Assembly (NCBI GenBank): GCA_015227615.1 | Contig: JAALGZ010000009.1 | Coordinates: 930,001 to 994,000, forward strand | Length of the DNA: 64,000 nucleotides | Source of the DNA: Labyrinthula sp. Ha | Taxonomy: Eukaryota > Sar > Bigyra > Labyrinthulida > Labyrinthulaceae | Reading direction: 5' to 3' | Shown: positions 35,601 through 47,709 of the stretch, piece after piece | Numbering within the stretch: position 1 is the first letter of the stretch | How the letters are laid out: the number at the start of each line of letters is the position of its first letter | Translations under genes and position numbers: made by a program | The notes under the pieces: generated by a model | The model's input: only the letters and a program-made list of their open reading frames with translations | Told to the model about the DNA's origin: nothing | Databases searched by the model: none

Positions 35601-38600
35601 GACGCTTATTCAAAATAAGATTGAAATTCAAAAAAAAATTACGCAGATAAGACCAATCAATAGACTATGTGATCCTATAAGGTAAGTATTGTGTTCACAC
35701 CTACACACCCAAGTTATTCTCTTTGCCTAAATGCTAAACAAATGGGTAGCAGAGATAAGAGAAAAAAAACATTAAGATAAATCGGGTAAGTTAAATAAAA
35801 TTGAATAGTTTCTAAGCAAAGGAGATAGAATTTTTGGAGGTGATAGATAAAACAAGATTGAAATTCTTATTACCAGTGGGTTGTGGTTATTTCATGAAGG
35901 TTAATTTAAAGAAAAAAAAACAAGGAAATGTAGATGCAGAGGTGATAAGTCCATTAAATCTAAAACATCATTTGGGTTACTTTTCTTCATATACGGAGAA
36001 AAAATGTTCATCCTCGATGATCTTTTGGTCAGAGCTTTAACACAATACTACATGGTGTCAATACATGTGAGAATGTGTAACCAAAGGTGATGACTAGTGA
36101 CATATAGTTGATTTGATACCGTGGTAATGCTAAAAATGATACACGCTTAAGAAATACAGACCCCTTGGCATACCCAATCATAATTATCACGAAAGTAGTC
36201 GTGATTCAAATTTCATAATGAGTCCAGTTTAAAGTAAGAAACCAAAAAAGCCTTTCTTAGAAATTTGATCTTTTGATCATGCTAAATACTAGTTTGATCA
36301 ATGTGAACAGGTTCTTGAAGTTTAAGAAAGATCCCCAATCAAGAGGCCTAAAAGAACAAAAGAGCTCTATTAAGATTTGATTGTAACGCTAAAAAGAAAA
36401 CAGTTGAAAACAACCAAGTAATTTATTCTAGTTAACTATGAATCAACATTAGACAAGTATTTACCTTCTAACTTATAAATTGACTGGTAATGGAAATTAA
36501 ATTAGAAAATTTATTACTAGATGATTCAGAATCACACTGTATTACTATCTTAATTAACCCATTTGACAGAACATAATAATAATGAAAATACAGAGTGTAA
36601 TATTTTTCAGACTTTATTAGTCTTTGTCTATTATTTATCAACTAATGTAGAACATTTCCTTAATTGATTTAAATTTAATATTATCTCAAGTAATTCAACA
36701 TAAATAGAATTTTAATCACATGTCGGCTAATTCTTGTGGAATTATATTGAGTAGAAGGTTTCAAAAAGAATTTTTTCTGCTTCATATTTAAAATACTTCA
36801 TAAGGTCAATGCTTGTTTCTTCCAGTGTATTAAGAAGTTAACGAAGTATAAAGGGGCCTTTGCTTTGTAGACCATTGAGATCAAGATATTTCACAATAAC
36901 ATTAATCAACATATACATTGCTTATGTTACAAGGTTGTTATTAGAACCCACAAAACACAAGTAGACAAAGTAAAAAAGAATGAAAAAACCTTGAAGAAAT
37001 TTTGCATCTAGCATATATTTTAATATTCTTAGAGTTGTTGGTAAGTTTATACTCAATTATCTTATGAAGCAAGGTACCATGCTTTTCATCGATGTATTGA
37101 AAAGTTTCTTTTTTCACAAGTCTATAAAAAGAAGTAAAACATCAACATTCAAGTAAAATTGAGAGTCTTCAAGGTTAAACACCCAGTAAATATAAAGACG
37201 AGTTTCAAGTTCTCTCTTTTTTTTGCAGCGAAGTAATGAATTAGGTATAATACATGGTGTACACCTCTTACGTAGCAACAAAAATAGTAGCAAACAGATG
37301 ATGATAACAGGAGAACTAATTGCGTATGAGACCTGGTCTATATCGTTGCCCGTGTCGTAATAAACTACCATATCTAGTGAAACGTACTGTCCTATCTTTT
37401 CCTTAGAATTATTTTTTTAAATTATGTGTTTTCTCACTGTGGTAGCTTAGTGTGATTTCAGGTTAAATGATGCTCTATCACACTCTAAAACAAAACTGAT
37501 TTGGTTTCAAAATCCACCAATTTAGTCTATCCATTACTACAGATAAATAAAAGAGCAGATGAAGGATTTAACCCTTCCAAGATATTAAATTATTTGAACC
37601 GAATTATAATTAAATCACAATAATAGTAAATATTGATAAAGATTGACTTCATAATAGTTAATTTTCTAACCACGTTGAACAATATCTAGAGGACAAGAAA
37701 TATTATTGGGGAGAGATTAGGGGTTAAATTTTGCTCGCTCGTGATATGGGTGTGTGTTTTTAATACTGGTGCCTGCTGTTTTTAGAATAATCTTTACCTG
37801 TGTAAAGCTTGAAAGCTCTGGGGTACATAGGTGGTGTTATTTAGCGAAATATTTTTGTTGTATCAGTGGGATTTAGCTATGGATGTTTATATGTTTAATC
37901 ATCCTGGCTTCTTATTTTTCTATTGGAAACTTTCTAGTTCGCTTTATTAGTCAGTTGTATTTTTCGTTGCATGATGAAATTCTTTTATATATATATATAT
38001 ATTCAGTCACGATATACTCAGTTTCCTCAGTATTTTTGTTTCTTGTTATTGCACAAATTTCATATCGCTGAAGCCTTTTAGCTCCATACAGAGTCTAATG
38101 GTTTGAACATTATCGACTAATTTTTTGGCTCTTATCTAAACCAGGTTTATCTAACCGACAGGACTGCCATTTAATTTAAAATTTTAAACGTTGTAATGGG
38201 ATGGTAACACGATAATAACTTGTATTATGCTTGATTTTACCTTTTTTATAAATATTGAAGCCGATTAAATAATTTCTCTATATTTTTCCAAATCATTCCT
38301 GAGAAACAACAACTTTTTGTTTTAGGGTCCGAGAATATGTATCAGCGCCGATGAACTTGGCACTAAGACAAAAATAAACTTTTTATGGATTATATTTCCA
38401 GTTCACTTGAACCAAGTCAACTTATGATTACAATTTTAGATGGATAATTTTTCTTGATTGTTTCAAAGCAAGAATTTCAAACCAACTTATATTCGGAGCT
38501 CCGCGCATTAAGTAGAAAATTGGCCGTATTTGAACGACTTCTCACTAATATAGCACCTGTTGTGCTTTTCACATAAATCTCGTTCCGGAAAAAAGTTTAT

Positions 38601-41600
38601 ACGACTGTTTGATATTTGTCCTGGTAACTTTATAACCGGAATCGGTAAGGAATATCTATGCTCTATTATTATTTATTTGAGCTGCAGAGATACTTTCTAT
38701 GTATTATGTTTGAGAGATAAGACTAATTATGCTTCTGGCATCTTTGATAATAATAATATCATTTGCAACGGTAAGTTATTTAAACTTTTTATTATTAGTT
38801 GCTAGGTTTCAATATGTTTTACGATTCTCAGTTTATTATGGAGTCGAGAAAAATAACAAATAGGGTCGGCACTAAAGAATGTTTTAGTATACCCCATGCA
38901 AAAGTGTAACAGGATAAAGAAATTGCTCCTTTCAAGTGATTTACCAGCTTTGAGGCTGCAAAGGACCTTTATTATTTCTTATATTTTTTTAACAGTTTAT
39001 TCTTCATATTGCAAAAGTTGAATAAGGTTTTGATCTAAGATATCATAATCTGTCCAGATCTGATAAACAGAAGACTGAACTTTATATTCGTTTTCACGAT
39101 TTCATTAATGGGCTATTAAAATAAAGAATCTGGTGACAGTTGATATGGTTTCTCTGAATTCATTTTAGTGGTTTGAATAAGAGTTGATAATTTGTTTCAG
39201 CCAGCTACTGATGACTTTGTAAGAAACTTAGAGATATCTTTGAGCAACCAACTTTGATGATAGGAGCTAGGATTGTTACATGATCCTTTCTGTTTATATA
39301 TATATATATATCTATGCATAATCTCAAGGGTTCTCTAATCATAATAGAGCTTTACTTTATCATTTTAGGATATTCTAAATGCGCTGAAGCAGATTTGGGT
39401 ATTATGATTTACGAGTTTCTGGGAAATCTTAAAACTTCTACTATCTCGTTATATATATATATCAGCTTTCCCTTCGATTTTATTATTCTTGGGGGTCTGA
39501 TGGTTCTTTCTGACTTTTTCTGGGACAGGTATATATATTGTTTCTATAAAAAGAAAATGGGTTAATCGAAGATGTTTGAGTAAAGCTTGGCATTGTCGTC
39601 TATGATTCTGAAGGAATTGGTAAGAAACTTTACGTTGTGGTCATTCCTAAGGTTCTTGAAGCTGGAAAAACAAGTTGTGAGCTCAATGATACACTAAGTA
39701 TCTTTGATTTTTTCTTAAGTTACCTCAATTACTTTGTGATGCTTTAATTAATTTTGTCCAAGGTTGAATATCATCACTCCTGAGGAAATATTGCACCGAA
39801 GATCTACTAGTTAACGGTATCTAGGTAACATTTAACGGTGACACCGATGGTATTAGGGTACGAAACTAAAAATTTCTTATGAGATAAAATATGCCCTTAT
39901 TTTAACATATATTCATAGAATATTTTACTATCAAACATCAGACTAAGAATTCTTAATAATAAAGTTTACATATATATTCTAGACCTCAAACACTTTCCCA
40001 TTGTTTCCTCTTGTTGTTTAAGTCAACTAAAGTCGCATTTTCTCCTGTAGTTCCGTCTTATCATATTCAAATTCAGATTGTAAAAGCTAAACAATAAAAC
40101 TCTAAGATATTTTATTGGAAATTTTGGAGCAGATTCTTGAGTAAATTTGGACAAGTAATTTAGATGCCAAGTCAAATGCAAACAAATAATTCTCATTCAA
40201 AGCTGAGAATAAGAAACAGAAAATTTATTCCATTTATACTTCCAGATCCAGAACTGCTATCTTGATGACGTTTTGTGTACTATATCTTCTCTGAATAAGA
40301 ACACAACCGCTTGTAACAACATCAGTAAATAAAATATAGGCTGCTATGAATGTCATTATTTGCTTTCAGGGAGTAATATTAATGAGCTGTATTTTATGCT
40401 TATCTACTTGTCTAAGCCTTATTGCAGAAGAAACCTCAGCTAGATAGGTTTCTGTATGTGTCCCCGAGCTTTGCTATGCCACCGCATGACTATCTTGAAC
40501 ATTGGGATTGCTAGGAAGGTATCGGTAAATCTAATCCACAGCAACCGCCATATGTGGTACCAATTCCAAAGAGATTAAGCTTATATTCACCATAGTTTAT
40601 TCCGATAATATAGTTAAAAAGAAAACTTGTAGTTACCTTCTGGCTTACGCAAGATATCAATATGTTAGTAAGAAGGGTTCTCAAAACTGTTCTTACGATA
40701 TCCTAACGTTATAGATTTTTTTGCAGGACAGCCAAGCTTATATTCTAACGCATTTAACTCTATAATATGTTGTTACCAAAATTATATGAAAAATTAAAAT
40801 TACGTTCACTAAAGTATTTCAAGAACAAGTTTCTATCAACCATATTTTCAAAGAGTAACAGCTGAATACTAAGAAAAACACTCTATCAAGAACTCTGTTG
40901 CAAACACGATGAACAAAGATGACAAAGAAAGTGACTTAACCGTAGTAACATCATAAAAGTGTTTTTAAAATATATTATTTCACAGATAATTTACAATTAA
41001 TAATTCAGGTGTATTGATGGGGAATATAAAGGAGAGTGTTTGAAAAGATAGGATTTAAGTATATCAGACATAGTTCCCCAGTTTTGTCTTCTTTAATTCA
41101 GATGTTAAAAATTGAATGCCAAAAAATTAACAGCCCGTACTTTTTCAATATAATGAACTGAAAAAGAAGATGATCTTTCAAGTAAAGATTAAGCAGAATT
41201 TTCCTGTAGCTATTGTTATTTATCTAACTATAGTATTTTCAGTAAACGGTTTTTTTCATAATTTAAAGGATCTTTTTCTATGTAAAATAGTCAAACAAAC
41301 TATTTCAAAGATTAAACTTAGTAATATATTTTTGCACCTTCAATACATAGTATTTTCTTAACTAATAAAGTTTGAAGCTACTGAGAAATATAAATTGTTT
41401 CTGTTCTGTTAGTTACCCTCTCTGTGGACTTTGATATTGAACTTTAGTATCATCTTAGAACCAATAATATATATATATAATGGTTGTACGAAATATTTGC
41501 TCCCTAGATTATAAAAAATGAAAATCTGAGAAATCTTGAATTCAACAGGATGCTTTTTCTTTCTTTTAGTTTCTCACATGCGCTTCTTCAATACTTCTAG

Positions 41601-42069
41601 AGCGCACAGTCTCCCTATAGTATCGATACTATCGAAGAGAGATTGCACATTCTCGTTTTCTTCAGACGGATGTATTCGTAAAGAGAATAGTGTAGATTCT
41701 AGAGTATATTAAAACAAAGTTGAAATATTTACCATTTATAATGATAATAGATGAAGATTCTCTACTTAAGTGCAAACCATACGAGTCTTAGTCACAGAGA
41801 AAGAAGTTTCATATAAATCTTTCAAACCATATACAAAGAACAAACTTTTCTCCTCTTAATGCATAGACTTAAGCAATATGTTACATACACCGCTTTTTCA
41901 CTAATATTAGTTGATTACTGGTTTTGTTGTGTTTATGATTTCAAAGTATTATGGTATGTGAATCGTGTAGAAGACAGAAACTAAATAAATACTTACATAG
42001 ATAAAGTCCTATTCTATGAAAAGAGGAAACCTATTCTAAGTAATAGTGTTTTCCTACTACACCTACTCT
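29641..42069. other. Long AT-rich gene desert
   Basis: About 12.4 kb. It contains short tandem TA tracts (29,885-29,902; near 37,987 and 39,294), an isolated run of ten G (about 30,681-30,690) and a few unconvincing frames. The section 38.5-40.6 kb has short protein-like stretches next to good 5' splice sites and is listed separately. Confidence 0.5.
38530..40620 (+). pseudogene. Possible decayed or unresolved spliced gene(s)
   Basis: Protein-like stretches lie beside tiny-intron-like sites. FIRLFDICPGNFITGIG is followed by GTAAGG at about 38,645. SGIFDNNNIICN is followed by a perfect 28-nt GTAAGT...TTAG candidate at about 38,770-38,797. LGIVVYDSEGIG is followed by GTAAGA near 39,618, and RFLYVSPSFAMPPHDYLEHW lies near 40,450-40,510. 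The third stretch resembles the exon-1 end of the four-cysteine genes (GVMIVDRNGSG). I could not build a continuous protein, so this may be a broken paralogue or chance. Confidence 0.22.
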
Positions 42070-42896
42070 TTAGTTTTGACCAGGGTTGATCATATAGCAA
42101 GGTGTATTATTTCCAGTAAGTTCATTCGCATTTGCTACAGAGCTCATATAGCAATTAACCAACTCCTCAATGTTTGTTTCAGAAGGATTTCCAACATCAA
42201 AATAAATATATCCAACTTCATAATTTCCTTCCGAAGAAGCACTTCCAGACTAAAAGTAACTTACAGATAAAAATTTACTCCGCTTCCAAAACTATTTTCT
42301 CCATCTCCATTGTCAACCTTTACTCCCACATAAAGTCCAGTAGATACATCACCTGCATGAAATAGAACTTCATTTGGTAAATTAGTTCCCTCAAGAACAT
42401 CGGTAAGTTTGAAATCTTTCTCATAAGTAATTTTATCAGCAGTGTCAGCACCTGGTAAAACACTTGAGACACTTTTAGCTGCCTCAAGGAAGTCTACACA
42501 CTGATCTTTAGTCATATCAGAGTAAAAGACCAAAGTAATGTAATCATTCTCCCCTGCTTTAACTTTCTCCCCAACAGAAATATTTTCACAGAAGGATTCA
42601 AAGTTACTGATAACAGTTGGAACGACATCATTCAAAGCCCTATTTCCTTGTCCGCCACTAGAACCGGCTGCAGCGCTGCTTTGAGAACTTGATGAATAAG
42701 TCTTACTGCCCATTACATTAGTGAATCTGGAAGCAAAAACAACCCCTAATCCAACAGCCAAACCAATTCCAAAAGTACCCATAAACATTTTTCTCAAATA
42801 TTTGTTGTTATTCTGTTTATTCTCTCGACTTGAACCATTCTGTTCTATCTCGATAGGCATTTTTGATTCAAGGTCTTTCTTAGTATCTGGTCTCAT
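42070..42896 (-). CDS. Membrane-anchored four-cysteine-domain protein with GIGL membrane motif
   Basis: Exon 1 is 42896..42279 (206 residues) and exon 2 is 42249..42070, giving 265 residues. The 29-nt intron (42,250-42,278) begins GTAAAT and ends TTTTAG, phase 0. A polar basic N-terminus (1-36) is followed by one membrane segment (about 37-55, MFMGTFGIGLAVGLGVVFAS), then a Ser/Gly-rich linker. The domain shares SFCENI, DYITLVFYS, MTKDQCVDFLE, LPGA, KITY, and in exon 2 VNCYMSS and ANELTGN with the 6.5-kb gene. Its cysteines are C103, C133, C239 and C257. The membrane segment is instead closest to the two repeat-bearing proteins, so this gene links both groups. A type II or N-terminally anchored surface protein is likely. 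I know no named family with this domain. Confidence 0.85.
42250..42278 (-). other. 29-nt intron in the 42.9-kb gene
   Basis: GT at 42,278/42,277 and AG at 42,251/42,250, phase 0. Splicing recovers the second half of the domain with two conserved cysteines, and the position matches the 6.5-kb paralogue. Confidence 0.85.
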
Positions 42897-43561
42897 TCTT
42901 GTGTTATTTTATTTGAAATGTTATTGAATATATTTAGAGATATTTTATTTTTTTTTATCTACATAGAAATAAAATTATTGGGACACTTCGGAATTTAAAA
43001 TATTGAATGTCTTGTTCTATGAATTTTAGAGAATATGGTCATCTGAACAAACAGTTCCCAAAACAAATTAATTTTGGGACATTTAAAGAGTTAATTTTGA
43101 TAAATGATAATATTACCAAGGATATATCCTAGATATTGTTTACCGTAGAGAAATATGATACACGGCTTCTGCAGACACAAGAAAGAGTTTATGTATAATG
43201 AATTGAATATATTAACAATAAACCATTATCCGCATTTTAGGATAATAATACATTGTTCTTTTCTTCTGAAATATAAGATTGTATGGTCTATATTCATATG
43301 TATGAATATTAAAGTATTGTTTACAAATAATCGTATAAAGACAATTGTTTTATGGTAATAAGAACATATAACATGATATAAAGTTTATGGAATATATAGA
43401 AAACATGGTTCTCCTGGTACTTTGAGATACCAGAATATATATCCTTTCCTTGTTTATATCTAAATAAAGTGCTTCCACATCGATAGAATTTCCAAGTACA
43501 TATTTAAGAGTTATATATTGGGTCCCAAGGTTTATGTATCCAACCTAATTGTATTATAACT

Positions 43562-43584
43562 TATATATATATATATATATATAT
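43562..43584. repeat. TA microsatellite (about 11 units)
   Basis: An uninterrupted (TA)n tract. Similar shorter tracts lie at 18,461-18,492, 29,885-29,902, near 37,987-38,000 and near 39,294-39,311. Confidence 0.9.
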
Positions 43585-43819
43585 GGCTTCGTTTTAATTT
43601 GATCAAACTGAATTAATTTTTTTTGAGTGTGTTTATCTATAACGATTGAGATTATCCTTCTGAAAAGAAAAGAGTTTGAATTCATTTGATTTCAGATTTC
43701 CCAACTTGTTTTCAGATTTGTCATCCTTTTCAGGGGAGATCACCTACATATTCATTGAAAACAAGGACGAGAGTGATTACATAATTAATCCAAATGGCCT
43801 CAAGCCTTGTGCTTTGGTT

Positions 43820-43827
43820 AAAGTGAT
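43820..43827. repeat. Target-site duplication, left copy
   Basis: AAAGTGAT directly before the MITE, identical to 44,299-44,306. Confidence 0.85.
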
Positions 43828-44298
43828 TAGGGGTCGGGTTTGATTTATTGATAACTTAGTATTAAAAGATTTGCCCAAAATTTTTCTATTGATTGATTCT
43901 GATAATTCCACAAACATTTTAATTGATTATTGATAATCAGTACATGGCTGCGTCTCAAGGCCCTGTGCCAAATTGGCAAAAAAAACTATTTCATTTTTAC
44001 ACCGTACACACAGCTTCAAAAAATGCGGCACATGGCCCTACCAAATCCTGTTACATGATTATTCCCATTTCACGTTACCAGTTTATAAAGACTTTGATAG
44101 GGTGCAGAAAATAAGTATGAAACTTTTGGCAATTTAAAATAGGGTCGCAAATTCCAGCTTCAATCTGATAATCAATTAATAATCAGAATAATATCAAAAT
44201 CATTTGATAAAAATCAAAATCCAAATTTTTTCATTGATAATCCGAATCAAAATATTTATGAAATAATCATTGATAGTTTTTATCAAATCCGATGCCTA
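43828..44298. mobile_element. hAT-type MITE with intact 8-bp target duplication
   Basis: A 471-bp element. The left end is TAGGGGTCGGGTTTGAT; the right end read in reverse is TAGGCATCGGATTTGAT (14 of 17 identical). Subterminal parts are also loosely inverted (TTGATTATTGATAATCAG-like). It is flanked on both sides by AAAGTGAT (43,820-43,827 and 44,299-44,306). The 8-bp duplication and TAGGG-like ends are typical of the hAT superfamily. The interior has no transposase, only a chance 63-codon frame, so it is non-autonomous. The perfect duplication suggests a fairly young insertion. Confidence 0.85.
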
Positions 44299-44306
44299 AA
44301 AGTGAT
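44299..44306. repeat. Target-site duplication, right copy
   Basis: AAAGTGAT directly after the MITE, identical to 43,820-43,827. Confidence 0.85.
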
Positions 44307-47300
44307 ATATCTCAAAACAACTTTCCTATCTCCAAACAAGTATCAGGCTCTTATCTGGGAAACCAAGCATAAGATATCAAATGGGACAAACTTCCGGAAA
44401 ATGTAAGGCAGTCCTAGAAATTACAAGAATCTTAAGAAGAATCGAGAATGATGTACCTAGAATAGACCTAGAATCAAGAACGCCGAGAAAGAAAACTAGA
44501 AAAACTGTAGCTGAAGATTTTAGGTGGACATCCCAAATAGAAATTTGATGTGCAAGGGTTATAAATTCCTACAATAGTTCCAATCTAACCAGAAATTCAA
44601 CATGGCAGTTCTTGGTTCCAAACCTGTTGTGTCATATATCAGCGTTAGGTTAAGTTAAATATGTAAATGGATTTAAAGATTCTATAATAAATTTCTTAAT
44701 TTTTGTCTATCACTAAGTCAACTGTGAGATAATTGCTGTAGAAAACTAGTGAAAATCTTTGAAGATTTCTCATAAAGATAGAAATTTTGACAGAATAGCC
44801 TTTCTCTCTCTTACTTGATCTTATCGCGTTGAATGTAAAGTCAAACTACCATCACTTATTTGAAATGATATTTCACTTATCTCTAACTTGTTGCAAAGGA
44901 TTTCAGTGAGGAAAATATGCTCGTGGGATGAGTTTGCTTAAACCGTAGCCACTCATCTTTCTTAATTAGTTTCAGAGCGTGCATTTTAACTTTTTCTCTA
45001 AGCATATGATGCAATAGAAAATACTCAAGTTATCCGCCTTAGATTATTACACGTTCTTCTCAGTTCAGAATAGAAAAATTATTATACCTTTCTTTGCAAA
45101 TATTAGAGCCTGTGTGAATCAACGCCATAAGGGCAGCACCCACAAATTAAATATTGCTCTTAAGGTATTTCAATTATTTAATCTACATGAAGGTGACCAA
45201 CATACCTTTAGTAAGGAGGTATTGATGTGAGCTGAAGAGTCCCTGAATGAAAGGGGTGAGAATTTTCAAGAAGATCTATTTATTGCTTTATTACCTTGTC
45301 ACTATTAATCAAAGTCAAAGTTACATTTATTCAAAGCAAAATGGAGAAATATTTCTTGGCTCAGCTTACTACTAAGCTCATTGCAGGTCCAGTATTCATC
45401 TATCTTTATAGTATTTTAGGCCAACAGATGAGTAATTTTCTGTCATTATACTTGGATACGAGGGTATTTCATGCAATCAAATACTCACTCTCAATTCAAA
45501 TATTCACATCTAATGCGTGATTCTTGAGGGTTTACTAGGTTTACTAGACAGAATCTGTACGTCGACGATACAAATACTTCTACTTAGAAGGTGCAAGACC
45601 TCCAGAGGTTATGGGATTTGATAATTAGTTTCCATCATGTTGTAAATATGTTAGAAGAAAATTCACAAGAGTAGGAATGGTTAACCCCGAGATCACCTAT
45701 ATTCTTTTAAGGTGATATTTTCATTGGATTTTCCTATACTGGAGATGCCCTTAATATTTTGCGTCACTTTCTCTGCTTAAGAATAATAAGTAGGGGTTTT
45801 GAATTGAGTTTGACTAGTTTTTAAAGGGTTAATGCTATCAATAAATCTTACCTATTGGTGCCTACCATCTAACCACCTCTGAATAATGTTGCTATATAGC
45901 TACTAAGATAAAAGGTTTAAGTGGGTTGTCTCTTTCGGGTACTTCTCTTTAATATGGTGTTGAATAAGGTGCCCAAAAATGTAGGTCATATACTATATCC
46001 AGCGGTGTAACAAATTTCATTTTAACAACTCAATTAAGTTTGCATAATTTTGCAGAAAATGAAAAGGATTCTCATAAACTCAAGTTGTTTTTTGTTCAAG
46101 AGTCATGAATTCTAATACTACTGACAACTAATATATGTTGTTTTGGGCCTGGCTGTTTACATTTAATTCTTCCACGAATCCTCAAATACTCAATACTGTT
46201 TTTGGTATTGCCCAATTATGTTAAAATAATTACTCTACTGAGAATACTCTCCTAAGAAAATCTTGAATCCTCAAGAAAGTCTAGGTTATATTGGGTATGT
46301 TACTTTCCGGTGATATAACAAAGTTTGAGCACTGTTTCAGGGTTGTTCGAGAACAATTATTGAAAGATTTCCGTAGTTATGGCGAATGGTGTTGCCCATT
46401 GCCACCTGCAAACCTATTGCATAAATCTATGTTCTATTCAATCCCAATTCAATTGCTTTATGTATTTCTGAGTTAACTTTTTTTCTCCTTATCTCTTTCA
46501 GATGAGCTTCAACTTTCAAAACTGAGTGACGTATATAGTAAAGTTAATTACACTCCGAGCTAATCATGAGACTTTCCAAGACCAATGAAACCACAGACTC
46601 AATGACATTTCTGCTCAATTAACATCAAAGTACAACTAAATTTACTGATTGGAAAAATTTTTCTGCATTTACCTATAGAAGGTATGAACATTATAGATTT
46701 GATTTCTCCTATTTTTTTGCTAAGATTTCCCACGGAAAAAAAATAATATATGCTTAAGATAGGAACTCTTGGAAATTTTTCAAATTTTCTATGTATACTC
46801 TTAGAGAACTGCTACTGTTCTTATCCTGCTCTAACTTGAGGTAACTGTATATTATTATAGTTTTTTTAGTGACTGGTTACGGAAATATTGTCTCTCTTAT
46901 TGAAATGTTGGTTTATGTGTAAGAGAAAATTATAATAAATGATGAAAACTTTGCTATCTTGAAAATAGATGAAATATCTGTTGAACTGGATACAGAATTA
47001 TACATCCGGGAGAAAAATAATGAAATGTATCTTTCAGTTTAAACAGGATGGTAAATTGAGCACCTTAATCACATAGTTCATGACAATGACTGCTGATTCT
47101 ATTAAGAAGTAAATCGAAAGTGTTTTCAAATAGCTTAGATATTAGAATCTGATCAAAGTTTAAACAATTTTTCAAAGTTATTTATGGATAAAAACCCACT
47201 AAGATATAAAAGTTGCCTATTGTAAATTAATCTTCAGTATTGGCGCATTGATAGAGCGAAAGTATTACCTGCAATTCAAAATTTAAGACATGCAACGAAG

Positions 47301-47709
47301 GCAAACTATGAAGGCAAATAATTTAGATACTTGCTACTTAAATTGGAGCTATAAGGAACATGTTATAAATAAAATTAGCTGAAAAAAGCGACAACAAGCC
47401 AAAAAGATATCTTGAATCGCCGATCTCCTATTGAACTCTTATGCAAGGCGTGTCAGTTTCCCTTGATTGAAAAACTTGTTAATTTGTTGTTGAAGTCAAG
47501 TCTGCTTAATAACTTAAAGGTGAATTATATATAAATATGCCGAAACCACATACTCCTTCTACTCTACTTCCAATGTTTTATCCTGTCGTAGAACAAGTGT
47601 ACCTGCTTCATTCATCATTCCATGTCTACAACATATTTAAAGATTAACCGTTCAGATAAAAATACTAAATATTGCATTACTACAACTTTATATCCAAAAC
47701 AGATAATCA

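Larger units (their letters stand above)
42897..47709. other. AT-rich gene desert with a MITE
   Basis: About 4.8 kb. The only firm feature is the hAT-type MITE at 43,828-44,298, with a TA tract just upstream. The last few hundred bases before 47,710 should hold the DHX8 promoter. Short frames here show no domain. Confidence 0.5.

Noticed and set aside
37114-37371. 85-codon minus-strand frame with a membrane-like segment
   Set aside because: Starts with ATG and has one hydrophobic stretch, but such frames are expected by chance in T-rich DNA of this length; no other support.
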